From Hirsutella rhossiliensis (lineage: Eukaryota > Ascomycota > Sordariomycetes > Hypocreales > Ophiocordycipitaceae): a stretch of 64,000 nucleotides of DNA. The notes under the pieces are model-generated. The model ran no database searches, was not told the DNA's origin, and worked only from the letters and a program-made list of their open reading frames with translations. This document shows positions 13,171 to 24,058 of this stretch, piece by piece. Position numbers and translations under genes: made by a program. Numbering within the stretch: the first letter of the stretch is position 1; each line of letters starts with the position of its first letter. Location: NCBI RefSeq assembly GCF_020360975.1, contig NW_025408691.1, positions 1 to 64,000 on the forward strand, read 5' to 3'.

Positions 13171-13180
13171 AATGACCTCC
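13171..13180. repeat. LINE target-site duplication, right
   Basis: AATGACCTCC directly follows the ACATACATAC tail and resumes the Helitron helicase sequence. It matches 11466-11475. Confidence 0.85.
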
Positions 13181-16100
13181 ACCGCCGAGTAGCTCGCGCC
13201 GTTCACTAGCTTCAGCCCTGGTGGGTGTTGTGGTTCACGACGATGGGCATCCCGGCCACGAACATGAAGACGGCCGGCACCGGGATCGCGCTATCGTCGC
13301 CCTGGTTGAGTATCATGATCGCCTCTTCCTCCGTCGGCAGCTCCTCCTTCCACTTGTGCTCGGAGATGAAAATGCGCATCGTCGACCGCTGCTGGACCCG
13401 GAACGCCAGGCTCGCCTCCATGTTCAGGTTCCACCGATTCCTATTGAGCGGCGTCACCACGGTGATGCCCGTCTCCCAAGGATCCGCCTTCCTCCCGGTA
13501 GCACCTTGAGTTGAGGAGGTTTAGATCCGTCCGATCCTGCACGCCTAGACGGATCCGCTTCAGCAGCCTCTGCAGCTCCGGGTCGCCGGCGGCGCGCATC
13601 TGCTCGTCCAGCATGACGACCGTCGTGAACCTCTTCCACAGTGCGTGCGCTTTGTCGTGCTGGTGACGCTGCTCGGCCTTGAACGAGTTGTCTACGTCCC
13701 ACGAGATGGCCGCGCTAGGCAGGACGATCGACCTCTTGACCGGCCGGAACTGCTGAAAATCTCCGCAGAAGAGGACGATGGGGATCCCCCCGAAATCTTG
13801 CCGCGATCCGCGAAGCCGGCGAAGCCGCTCGTTCACGGCGTGCAGCGTCCGCGCCCCGAGCATGCTCACCTCGTCGATGACGAGCACATCCTTCTCCTGC
13901 CAATCCATTCGAGACTGGCCGTGGATGAACCGCTCCGCCTGTTTCGGCAGCCGCACCCCGTCAAGGTCTTTGACCATGTTCGCGCCCCGCCCCTTGGTCT
14001 TTAGTGAACCCGCAGGCGGAGTGGATCGTGATGCCGTTGATCCGCGCCGCCGCAGTCCCCGACGTCGCCGTGATCAGCAGACGATTCGAAAGGCTCTTTT
14101 ACTGAACAGCTCGACGAGTGCCTCGATGATTCGCGACTTGCCGGTACCGCCTCGCCACCAACGAACTGGCGCAGCTGGCAGGCATCGCCCCGTCGGTCTG
14201 CTGCATCAAATCGAGCTGGCGGCATATTATCAGAAAAGCGATGGACTGCCTCTTGTTCAGCGTCAGCCGTGTTGCCAACACCTTGCCCGCCGCGAGGGAG
14301 GAGGTTGATGGGCCAAACTGAACGTCCATTCCCGCCCCTGCGTCGATAGCGGTCTCGTCGGAGTCGGCCATCGTCATTTCGACCTCGTCCTCCCGAAACC
14401 GGTCATCACCTTCGCAACGCTGCGCGGCGATCGCTTTCCCAGGCGGCGGGCGTGCTTTGTATCCCTTGGATCATCCTCTCCTCTCCTTCGAGGCACTTAC
14501 CTGCTGCGACTTGATAGCCTTGACCTGATCCTGCGGCGGTAGTGCGGCCCCGGAAAATACCCGCCCTGGCATGCTTAACCGCCTCTCCTCGTTCGATCAG
14601 CGCCGTGGCCTCGAGCTCGGCCGTCGAGCGCAGCGCCGATTGCTGAAACCGACAGAGCTGCTGTATCATTGCCATGAGCTCCGGCGACTTGGCCGTCACC
14701 TGATTCGCTCCCACTGCACCTCGGACGACGTCGATGAGCCGCGTTGCGTCTCCGATGCTGTTGGGCTGATATGTCGCTGCAGACTCCGCGCCCGCCTCGC
14801 CTGCTCCACCCTCCTCGACGTGTGCGACCGTCGGGTCGCCATCGCCGGACGAGGCTGCCCATTGCTTGGCGTCGCGTTTTGCGTCTTCGGCGGATCGTCG
14901 AAGCAGCTGCACGTTGTCGACGAGACGTGATATTCTCGGGGCCATAGCGTCTCGAGCCCGCGCCCAGATGCTGTTGATCTCACCTGTTCCTTCGCCCAGG
15001 AAGGACTCCACGGCACGAACAGCGCAAGATGCTGCACGGCTGCCCTTCAGGGGTGGGTTAGCCTCCGATAATGCCCGCTGACAGAGCAGTTGCCATACAC
15101 ACCTCCGGTAGCACGACTCGTCATCGTAGGTGAAGTCCTTGCTCAGGTAGCCGTCGAGGCAGGCGGTAGCGTGCTTGCCCGGCCGCCTGAGCACCTGAAC
15201 CCAGCGTCGTCCCGGCGCCCATCCATCCTCGAAAGACATCTCCCTGCCGCCCAGCTCTCGTCGTTGCCGATGCGTTTCAGTCTGACGATCGATATGTAGT
15301 CATACAGGCATAGGCCTTTCAGCAGCTCTCCCGGTGCTGGTACGCCTCGACGGGAGATTCTCAGGCCTTCTTCTTCGACGACGACCGACTCATCCAAGGT
15401 GTCATCCGTAGCCGCAGCGCCACTGGCTTCTCGGAGATGCCGCCATCGCCGAAAGACTTCCCAGTACAGCAGAGAACAGTTCAGGTACGCCCACGCGCTG
15501 CTGTCGGTGAACTCGGCCGGATATCCGAGAAGGTGAGCGACGACTCGACCTGTGATAGCGGACGCTCCGTGAACACGCGGTTCGCCACTCTCATCAGGAA
15601 CTGTCGCGTCCTGTTCCCTTGACAGGGTCATCGGTGGCAGCGTTCCGCCACCGTCCCGCCCTCCGTTGGCCGTGCCATCACCTGTTGAGGCGGCCAGGAG
15701 CTCGGCCGCGGCCGCCACACGCTTCCACACCGGGTCCTCCACCTTGGTCGCGTAGTTCGTGACATAATAGATGAGGGCCATTGTCTTGCGCTGCGTCGCA
15801 ATGAAGGAAATATCATGGTTGTGCCGGAGCCCGACAGCAATAGCCTCGTTCCATCGATTGACCATGCTGTGTGTCCTCCGGATCTGCAGCACCCCGTCTG
15901 CCGTGAGGGCGGTCTTGTCGACTAACCTCCATGGCGCCTTGAACCGGCAGAGGTCCCCTTCCGCCCTCCTTGCCCAAGGAGTACTTCACACAGGTCGGGC
16001 TATGCGTGTGCACCTGCGTCGCGCCGGCACAGAAGTTGGCCTCCTCGATAAACGCGGCCGAGAACTGCGCGGCGTTGTCCAGCAGGGAACCAATACCGCC

Positions 16101-19100
16101 CGTCACAGATCTCCCGCTTGCACGGCGCAAAACTTTCCTGGTCCAGATCCTGCCTTGCACGTCAACCCGGCCCCACTTGGCCATCAGAAGAGTACTTCAG
16201 GCTCCCGGTGGCACATCTTAGGTAGGCATTCTTACCTCTGAGAAGACGCTATCGATGTATCGGACGATTCGCTCGCGATACGCCGCCTGATCCTCCCCGT
16301 GGATGTCGGCAAGCATCGAGCTGAGATGCGCGTTCCCGTGCAGCCAGAGCAAGCCGTGAACATGAAGCGCCCTCGTTCGTTCGTCTCCACGGCGCCATAG
16401 TACTTGCCGATGCGCCCGAATACCGACTCTTCACCGACCTTCACGTAATGATCGAAGAACAGCTTCATCTCGCGGTGGAAGAACACGGCCGAGCTCATGG
16501 GATCCGATATCGCCAGCCGTGCCCGCTTATACGCATCCCCAAGGCCTTCTAAGAACTCCTCGGCCGCGTCGGGATCGCGTGTGCGGTATGCCGCCAGTCG
16601 CAGCTTCACCGGGTTCGTAATGTCGTTCGGGTTGATGGTGAACCAGATGGCCGGCACGCCATATCCGACGATGAGCGACTGGATTTTCCGCCGCATATTG
16701 AGACGGACCTCTCTCGACATGGGCTGCCGGTGGCCGTAAAGCGAGAGGCTCCTGAGAAGCTCCTTCACGTCACCATCGGTCGTCTTACCCGAGCTCTCCA
16801 ACTCGACCTTGTCCGCCGCTAGCCTTTCTGTGGTCATCGAACGCACGATGCGCTCTACCTTGCGGAAGTTCTTCCTCCCACACTCAACATGCTGACCCGG
16901 CGGTTCCTCGACCGCACCCCATGTTGAAGACGAGAAATGCGAAGATGTGGTGCAGTGCAAATCGACCACCATGGCGCCGGAGCACGATCTCGGCCCACGC
17001 CTGAAGGTTCAAGCTTCGAGACGATACGGTCTCCGCGGCCGCCTCTGCCTCGACAGCCCTGCCTCGCAAGTTGGCCGTGACCTTCCCGCGTCGACCATGG
17101 TCTCTTCAACCAGCCTTGGTCCCCAACGCCAAATGGGAACAGGGTCGGGAACGTCCTGGCAAAGAAGGACGCCTCAAAGGAATCGGTAAACTCACCCCGC
17201 GAAACCCGGATGTATGGCTCACAACCACCGTCGCCACGCCCCCGAACCCCGGCTAGGGACCCGACCCACGCCTGGGCCCGCACGGCCGTCGTCGGCACCT
17301 TCACCAACAGCGTCACAGGCAAACTGCAGCTTCTCCACGTCCGCGACGTCTGGCGGTCCGTCGAGCGCGAACATGCCAGAAGACGTCACCTCGTTGATCG
17401 CTGGAACGTTCTGGTCGGGGCAGGCGTCACTTCCATCGCGAACCGCGCCTTCTCCGTTGGGCCCGTGACCTTCACCCTGGCCGCCGGCTTCTTGTCCTTG
17501 GTTGAGCAGGGCGAAGAGCCTCGATCTCCACCGGCCCTCCTCGTCCATGGCGCGTTCCGTGGGCGGCACAACGTGCGCCGTCCGCGCTTTCTCCCACCCA
17601 GACGGCTCGTTCCGCTCCATACGATCGCACACCGACGACGGTACCCCGTGTATCGAGTCTCCCAGCTCTCCATCTCCGCCGCGTCGATCTCGATCTCGGC
17701 GTAGTGGGGTTGTTCCGCTTCAGCCAGACAAGGGCCTCTCGACCACCCGCCGCCTCACCGACAAGAGACTCGACAGGTCGCTCGGTGCCGGCTTCTCCGC
17801 GCCCTGCCACGAGATGTGGATCTCGTCCAGTGCTTGCAAAAGGGTGCGGGAGCACTTTGTGGCCAGCTCCTGCACATTGTTCGGAAACACCGTGATGTGG
17901 CCCTGACATGCCTCGGATACTTCACGCTCTGCCTCTGCCCGCCCGGAATGCTATATCTCGTGTCAAGACCGTAACATGAGTTCAGCGAGATGAGCTTCTC
18001 TTCGACCGGCGTCAGTCCCTTGAGCTCATCGGGGAACATGTGCTCGCAGCCAAGGCGACTGTGAAGGTGGATCGCCGGCGACAGGCTCCTGCGCGCCAGG
18101 CATCGGCCACACTCGGCGCACACCGACACGGACTCCCCTCAGGAAAGCAACTCCGGCATGAAAATGGTGAGCGGCCGCCCTTTGGTACGCAACTTGACAG
18201 TCAATGATCCCATGTAATCTCCCTCAACTCTCCTCTCGTACACTTGCGGTAGCACACCATGCAGGTCCGTATCGGCAACGTGCTCGCATCGTGGAACGCC
18301 TGATAGAAGTCTCGCACCGTCGACACCTTCCTCTCGAGCGGTATTGGCGTGCACCACGTCTGATCGTTAGACAATCTCTCCTTCAAGGCAAAGTCTTCCT
18401 CCAAAAAGCGCAGCACACTCGCCAGGTCTTCGGCCTGCAGCTCCCGTCTCCTATGCCTTCCGATTCCACTTCGGACCTGTTTTATCGGGCGCCCATCCCG
18501 GCTAGGAAGACGGGCTCTCTTCTCCCGCCTCCGGGACTGCCTCTGTCCGCGCAGCGAGCCGTCCGCTGCCTCTGCTGCGCCATCGTCCACACCCACCTGT
18601 GTGTGCCCTTGGCCGCCGAACCGGTCCCCGACGGAGCTTGGGCAAACCCCATGCAATCGATGCTGCAAATTGCGCCGTTCGTCTTAGGTCTTGGAAAGTC
18701 GTATCCTTGGGCTGGATAGGTCGGAGCGTCGGTCCCTTTTCGAACGAACACCCGGGACACCGCCGGTCGCCGCCTTATCTCCCTGCCCGTCACCTTCAGG
18801 ACCCTCTCCTGGGGCAAAACGGCCGATGAAGGGGTGGACTGTTAGAGCCCACTGCCCCCTGGTCTCCACGTTCTGTAGGCAACACGAACCTCGGAAGCGG
18901 ACTCGGTGACTGACGTTGCGCGGAATTTCCGCTGCTGACCAAATTACGGGACTTCCGTGCTCTGCTTGACCGCAAACCGCCTCGCGGCGGTCTTCTCGGC
19001 AGTGACTTTGCGATCGCCTCTGCATGCTTTCTCCATGCGGTTTCTTCGACCGCAGACTGCTTAGGCTGAATCAGCCGGAACGTTAATGCTTCATTCGCCA

Positions 19101-19294
19101 CTGATCTGTATCTCCCGAACCGCCCCAACCTTGTCTCCCGTGCTCCGTGCCCTTCTCGGAGTTGCCCTGTATCATCTCCGCACCCCGAAACAGGCACTCC
19201 CCGTTCCTACCCTCTTCTCCATCCTCGACTGACAACGAACAGGCTCCACGGTGAGCGGCCGCCTCGCCTAGCTTCCTGCAGGACTGTCCGCCAT

Positions 19295-20659
19295 GCTACT
19301 GCCTCCTCGACGTCGACTAGCGTGGATTGGCAACAAGCTAGAAAGTTTTGGCCCGGAGCACTTCCACTTGATAATCTCGCTTCTTGGCGTACACTATTTC
19401 TTTCCGAGTGGGCTTCCTAACGATCACTACTCATGGCCGTGGCGTTTCTTCCTTATAATGCTTGCCTATGGTACCGAGGCGATGCAATACTACTACCCTT
19501 TGTAATCCCCATTTACCCTCCCTATGTGCGTCCACCGTCCCGGCCCTCGGCTGGTCTCCACGTGCGACCTGCTACCCCAGCTTTGCCAAAGGCGGCCCTT
19601 CCATCGCCGTACTCTCTTTGCGCACTCCAGCGAATCCTGGCTACCGCCGACCTCCGGCACATGGGGTGGCCGCGCCGACCGCCCGCCGCACACTTCCAAC
19701 CATACTCTCCGGCCCTTCCAACGCCGTCCCACCCACCTTGCGCATCAGTTGCTCCATCAATATCTGCCACTCCACCTCGTCGAGCAACAGCCAAAAGGCT
19801 GCCGGCGATAACATGTCCACGGTGTCCTCGTGCAACCGGACTACCCGGCTAGGTTTGCTCCTCGCCACCACCAACGTCGCATCAACGGCCTTCATGCTAA
19901 AGCGACAGCCAGGATCCCCCTGCCTGTCCTCTTGTAGTCGCTAGCCACCGGAGTTTCGACTTGCAAACCCTCCTGGAGAGTTCTCGTGACCAACTCGCAT
20001 CCTCCTCCTCAGGTCGTCCCCTATATCCGACTTCACCGTGTCCCAATAGTGGACTCGACCCGGTCGGCCCCCGCCTCGCTCAGCCGCACGCAATGCCCAT
20101 CCAACTACCGACGACCGTCAAAAAGGACCCTGCAATACTACCATAACCTCTTTCTTTCCTTCACTCTCATTCGTTATTGTCGCCTTTGCTATCTACTCCA
20201 TGCAACGATGACACCGAAGGGTACTGCTGGACTTTCTTTCTCCGCAGACTTACCCACACTAACCTTACTGTTCGCCGACCTCCAACTTCTCGCGACATAG
20301 TCATCACCCCTACTCAACTTCCAACCCCCGGCTCCCTACTTCACTCACGACCATAGAACCAGATGGTCGAGACTGTTCAAGAACCTCGCCAGCTCATTCC
20401 CGCATACCCCCGCTTCTGATCTATCACCTAGGTAGCATTCTCTGACTCTTAAGTCTCCCGACCCTAGCCGCGAGCCCTCTTTCGAGCAGCAAGAAAACCT
20501 GCTTTATAGGATGCCCACCTCCACTCTGCGTAACCCCTCATTTACACTTCCACGGTGACTACATCTGCCATGTTCTCACGATGTCGGCCTCCCAGCTCAA
20601 CGTCGATACCTCGTCCTCCCGCGGCAACCTCTTGACAGCGAGAAAATGCTGGCGCCGAC
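19295..20659. other. Intergenic region between divergent Helitron genes, copy B
   Basis: This matches 7447-8814 of copy A. No reading frame is convincingly conserved on either strand; one minus-strand frame at 19641-19895 looks protein-like but is not maintained in copy A. Presumed promoter region for the two Helitron genes. Confidence 0.4.
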
Positions 20660-21957
20660 ATGTCCATGATGGCCTTTGTCCAGCCCGGCTGCCCGGCTAG
20701 GTTCGCCTACCAGAATGAGCATCGTGTCAAAGGGCTCAACGCAGAAACCCTAGCGAGGGTCTTCCTTCCCACGCCCTCATGGCTGTCGACTCCGGAGTAT
20801 GCAGCAATCCGGTCAGATACTGGCAATCCATCGACCTGCATCTTCTTCAGCCTTAATATTTCCATATACAACCAACAGATAATCTCCTCGGAATGGACCG
20901 AACAATGGTTCTTCATGGTCGGCCGTGTTCATCCTTTGCCCTGACGTGGGAAATCGAGCGACGTGATGGCTTGGAGTCGGACGATGATAACATCACAGAA
21001 TACACCGTCCCCGCGCTTATAGTCCGCGATCACAGCTACCAACCGTGAGTCTATGCTCCAAATCTCTCTGTCGCCACTGCCCTCCCTGACGATATCCATA
21101 GAATTGTCACTCGCACCTCAGCTCGGTGGATACTTTCCCAACGATACAACCCATTGTCTCCTTCACGGGACCTGTCATCGGCTCCGGCCGCGACCTCCTG
21201 CATGGAAACTCGGCTGCGGCCCTTGACGACACCCAGCTGAGCTGCTGCGGCTTTGTCCAGCTCTCCACCTTTATTTGTCCTGGGATTCCCGGCAAACCCC
21301 TTCAAGGGCTTTCACCCTTCCAAGTTTTCGTCATCTTCCCCATTCACGCTAATCCTTGACCTCCCTATGCAAGAAGATGACCGAGAGGCGCGACAGCCAG
21401 TTCCAGTCGAACACTCTCTTCACCTGTACGGGCAAAATCGCCGGCTTACTGGATCACCAGATCATGAAACATGCCCCGGCTTTCGACCAAGACTATATCT
21501 TCATCGTCGTCCCCGACACGTGGACTTTCCACGACAAGGCCATGTCCGACCAGGCTTCTGCAACACAACTACTGCCGACGACACCCAAGAGCGCGGTCGG
21601 CAATCCTCGGACTATAGCGTTGCGTTGGCCAGGTTTACCTCTACGAAGAAACCCAAGGCCGCCCAAAGCCCCGCCTCCCCCACGCCGCATGCTTCTGGCC
21701 CAGTCGATCCCCTTATGCTGGCATCAAGTCGGTCATTGCCCGATCCCTACCAAACCCCAACCAAGAGACCGCGACTTTCTCCCGAAACTTCCACCATAAT
21801 CACCGACTGTGACGGTCAAGACTCCCAAATCCGATACCTCCTCCTTTCTGTCCCCGGAAGACCCGCAGAGTCAGAGACGGACACCGAACAGGTCAATCAC
21901 CAAGACACATCCGCCTCTGGCTCTATCAGACCTCCCGCGTCGATATCTTCCTGACCA
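20660..21957 (+). pseudogene. Helitron companion gene, copy B (unknown function, decayed)
   Basis: Matches the companion gene of copy A block for block: MSMMAFVQPG (20660), a middle block with ITEYTVPALIVRDHSYQP (about 20990-21050), FTGPVIGSGRDLLHG (about 21160), FTCTGKIAGLLDHQIMKH (about 21420-21475), DYIFIVVPDTWTFHDKA and the C-terminal KRPRLSPE with a Ser/Thr/Asp-rich tail. At least three frame changes occur. Conserved aromatic and hydrophobic stretches are kept between copies while the linkers differ, as expected for a protein once under selection. The function is unknown; its fixed place opposite Rep-helicase suggests a role in transposition or in handling single-stranded DNA, but that is inference only. 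Confidence 0.48.
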
Positions 21958-22522
21958 CTGCGCGCCCGACGTCCGCCCAAGAATATTCTCTAAACTTTAA
22001 AGCATCAAACGAAACAATACAACATGACAACATGTCTCATCATCCTCAAAATCAACTGCCAAAGGCTCGAATAGCACATTCTCTTCTCTTCTTGTTCTCC
22101 TTTTCATGAAGACGATCAAGTCAAAACTTCCCAATATACTCCTTATTCTGTTTATACCTACGACTTATACCGGTAGCACATGTAAATTTTCCGAGCCTTC
22201 CACTCGCCCAGACATGCATTACCCACTCACATCTCTCTTCAACCCTGCCGTCTCTCCACGCCCTTTGAGTTTGCGCCTTTTAAACAAAATCTCCTCCAGC
22301 GGCCTAGCCTGCCTCCCTGACGCTCTGTCTCGGTTTCACTCACGATAATGCTCTACGTCTCTCGCCGTGTCTCGTATCTCGACCTCACTCTTCTTCCTGT
22401 CTCCAATCTACTGTCGCCAACTCTCTCTCTCTGTAGCCAACTCTTCTCCGGTTCTCTTGTCGCCAAATTTCGTTCCGAAAGGCTTCTTTGCGCGAGCCGC
22501 GGCTGGCGAGCCTTCCTCTCGT
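21958..22522. other. 5'-terminal region of Helitron copy B
   Basis: Non-coding, CT-rich end matching 10144-10690. It carries TTTCGTTCC (22468-22476) and AGCCGCGGCT (22495-22504), and joins copy C directly. Confidence 0.55.
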
Positions 22523-22538
22523 GCCTTGAGGAACGAAA
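22468..22538. repeat. Helitron unit junction B/C with inverted terminal motifs
   Basis: TTTCGTTCC (22468-22476) and GGAACGAAA (22530-22538) are perfect inverted partners around the palindrome AGCCGCGGCT, as at the A/B junction. The stretch between palindrome and next unit is shorter here, so the two joins are not identical. Confidence 0.6.
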
Positions 22539-23578
22539 GGACTTATGCCCCGCGCCGCCTCCCGACCTTTTTGGCCCCCCGGAATCCCCGCCTCTGATTG
22601 GCCGGCTTTCCCCTCCCCCCCGTATCCCGGCTTCTGGTTGGTCCACCTTGGCGCGTCCTGCCCCATTAGTCGACAATTTGCCTCTTCCGTCTTTTGGCCT
22701 CCTCGCCCTCCTCGTTCGACCGTTCCCGCCCCGACCTTGACGACCTCAAATCTTGTGTCTGCGGAAGGCTTCCCCTTCCTCCGCGGCCTCGACCTCGTCG
22801 CCGAGCCAGCGCAGCGCCTCCCGGACGGTCCTGTCGCTTAGCCCTCCAGCCTCGCCTGTGCTGCGGTCATCTCCCGGGGACCCGGTTTCCCACCAGGTCC
22901 CTCTCCGCACCTTCGACACGAGCATGATGCCGTCCAGCGTCGGGCACCGCGATAGCTGCACGTACAGGCTGTACGGGTCGCACTGCGACGGGACGGCGCG
23001 TCCGCCGACGTTGGTCGTCCTCGTGCCCCGCAACTCGAGCGCCACGCGCTCCAGCGTTCCCCTGCACCTTGTAGTCCGTGCACGCGAAGGCGGCGGCGCA
23101 CGGCAGGCCCTGCGGCTGACGTCGTTCTGCTGCCACGGTCGCTTCCGCTGACGCTGGATCCTGACGCTCGCGGGCGTCAGCAGGATCGTGCCGGGCGGCA
23201 TTCCGACGAAGTGGAAGTCCTTGGTCGTCTCCGACCCCAGTATGATTGCCGCCGGCGGCCCGAAGTGGATCGCCATGCCGGCCGAGATGCGATGCCCGGG
23301 TGCGCCTTGTCGACGATGACCTCCGCCGCCGTGTAGCTGGCGCCGTTCACCAGCTTCAGGCCCTGGTGGGTGTTGCGGTTCACGACGACCGGCATCCCCG
23401 GCACGAACATGAAGACGGCCGGCACCGGGATCGCGCTGTCGTCGCCCTGGTTCAGCATCATGATGGCCTCTTCCTCGGTCGGCAGGCCGTCCTTCCACTT
23501 GTGCTCGGAGAGGAAGATGCGCAGCGTCGACCGCCGCTGGGTCTGGAACGTCAGGCTCGCCTCCATGTTGAGGTTCTC
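22523..23578 (-). mobile_element. Helitron copy C, 3'-terminal stub
   Basis: The third unit begins with the same terminal block as A and B and matches the first 1.2 kb of copy A, that is, the last third of the helicase gene (LYVQLSRC region and upstream). Similarity stops abruptly at about 23578, within the codons for LNMEAS, where gypsy protease-linker sequence begins. Copy C therefore lacks Rep, Walker A and the companion gene. Confidence 0.75.
22746..23578 (-). pseudogene. Helitron helicase C-terminal fragment, copy C
   Basis: Codes for the end of the Pif1-like helicase: MLNQGDDSAIPVPAVFMF, then a frame change near 23.3 kb, then GTILLTPASVRIQ, LERVALELRG, and YVQLSRCPTLDGIMLVSK. The stop is at 22746. 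Only the C-terminal helicase motifs are present. The 5' portion up to the frame change is open and continuous with upstream gypsy codons. Confidence 0.65.
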
Positions 23579-24058
23579 CGCTGGAACCATCTTGCTCGGA
23601 TCAACTGGCGGCTTCGGTTGAAGCGCCTTTTCTATGTCTGCCAAGCTGATCGCTTGTATCGAGAACGCGTCGCACGTCTGGCGTCTCTTTGCACGCCGGC
23701 ACTCTGCCGTGAACACGGCTGCCGACACAAGTCTTGCGCTTCGAATTGCGCGTACTTTGGCGGGCTCTTCCTGCCCCACGAGGCGTATCGTCACGCCTGC
23801 TCTTCCGTGGTACACTTGCCGCTTAGCAGCGTCGTACACGACCTGGTTCCTCTCCATCCAAGGCCGGCCAAGGAACATATCCTGGCCGAGGCTTGGGACG
23901 ACGTACGCAAAGGTGCGTTCGTCAAAACCGGCGGTCTCCACAACGACAGCCACAACTCCCGGCGACGTGACACTTTCTGAGGACTCGAGAATCCCCGATC
24001 TCTCGAGGCTTCGAATCAACGAGAGGGATCCGAAACTTCCGGACGACCGCTTCGTCAA
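23177..24058 (-). CDS. Chimeric ORF: gypsy protease region fused to Helitron helicase tail
   Basis: A single open frame of 293 codons crosses the element boundary at about 23578. Its first part is the C-terminal half of a gypsy retropepsin and linker (DMFLGRPWMERNQVVYDAAK, then ADIEKALQPK). Its second part is helicase (LNMEASLTFQ, EEAIMMLNQGDDSAIPV, MPVVVNRNTHQGLKLVNG). The catalytic DSG of the protease lies just upstream in another frame (about 24085, LVDSGCDCYAVI). The frame is kept exactly across the join, which may be chance (one in three). Whether it is expressed is unknown; the nearest promoter would be the gypsy LTR at 25349-25581 on the same strand. Confidence 0.45.
   Translation of the reverse strand: MTKRSSGSFGSLSLIRSLERSGILESSESVTSPGVVAVVVETAGFDERTFAYVVPSLGQDMFLGRPWMERNQVVYDAAKRQVYHGRAGVTIRLVGQEEPAKVRAIRSARLVSAAVFTAECRRAKRRQTCDAFSIQAISLADIEKALQPKPPVDPSKMVPAENLNMEASLTFQTQRRSTLRIFLSEHKWKDGLPTEEEAIMMLNQGDDSAIPVPAVFMFVPGMPVVVNRNTHQGLKLVNGASYTAAEVIVDKAHPGIASRPAWRSTSGRRRQSYWGRRRPRTSTSSECRPARSC

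Larger units (their letters stand above)
10941..19294 (-). pseudogene. Helitron Rep-helicase, copy B (decayed, LINE-interrupted)
   Basis: Same product as copy A, from the ATG at 19294 to a stop at 10941. Better preserved blocks are the DUF6570-like zone (17.9-17.4 kb), the Rep core (16972-16232, with the HVH motif at 16353-16367), the Helitron-specific linker (15892-15143, with LRHNHDISFIATQRKTMAL), Walker A GGTGKSRII near 14.12-14.15 kb, and an open helicase block 13977-13500 with motif II VLVIDEVSMLG, motif III VLFCGDFQQF and motif IV MLDEQMRA. The C-terminal motif YVQLSRC lies near 11.1 kb. The -1 frameshift just before the HUH histidines is identical to copy A. A LINE separates the last helicase block from the rest. 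The product cannot be active as read. Confidence 0.8.
10691..22522 (-). mobile_element. Helitron copy B (array unit 2)
   Basis: Second unit of the tandem array, about 11.8 kb, with the same gene order as copy A and the same terminal blocks. It is longer mainly because a 1.7 kb LINE sits in its helicase gene (11476-13170). It directly abuts copy A on the left and copy C on the right with no unrelated DNA between, apart from a short spacer at the A/B join. Head-to-tail arrays are expected from rolling-circle transposition or from unequal exchange between units. Confidence 0.82.

Noticed and set aside
19641..19895. Minus-strand ORF MKAVDATLVVARSKPSRVV as a gene in Helitron B
   Set aside because: Looks protein-like, but the frame is not kept at the matching place in copy A, so selection is not supported.
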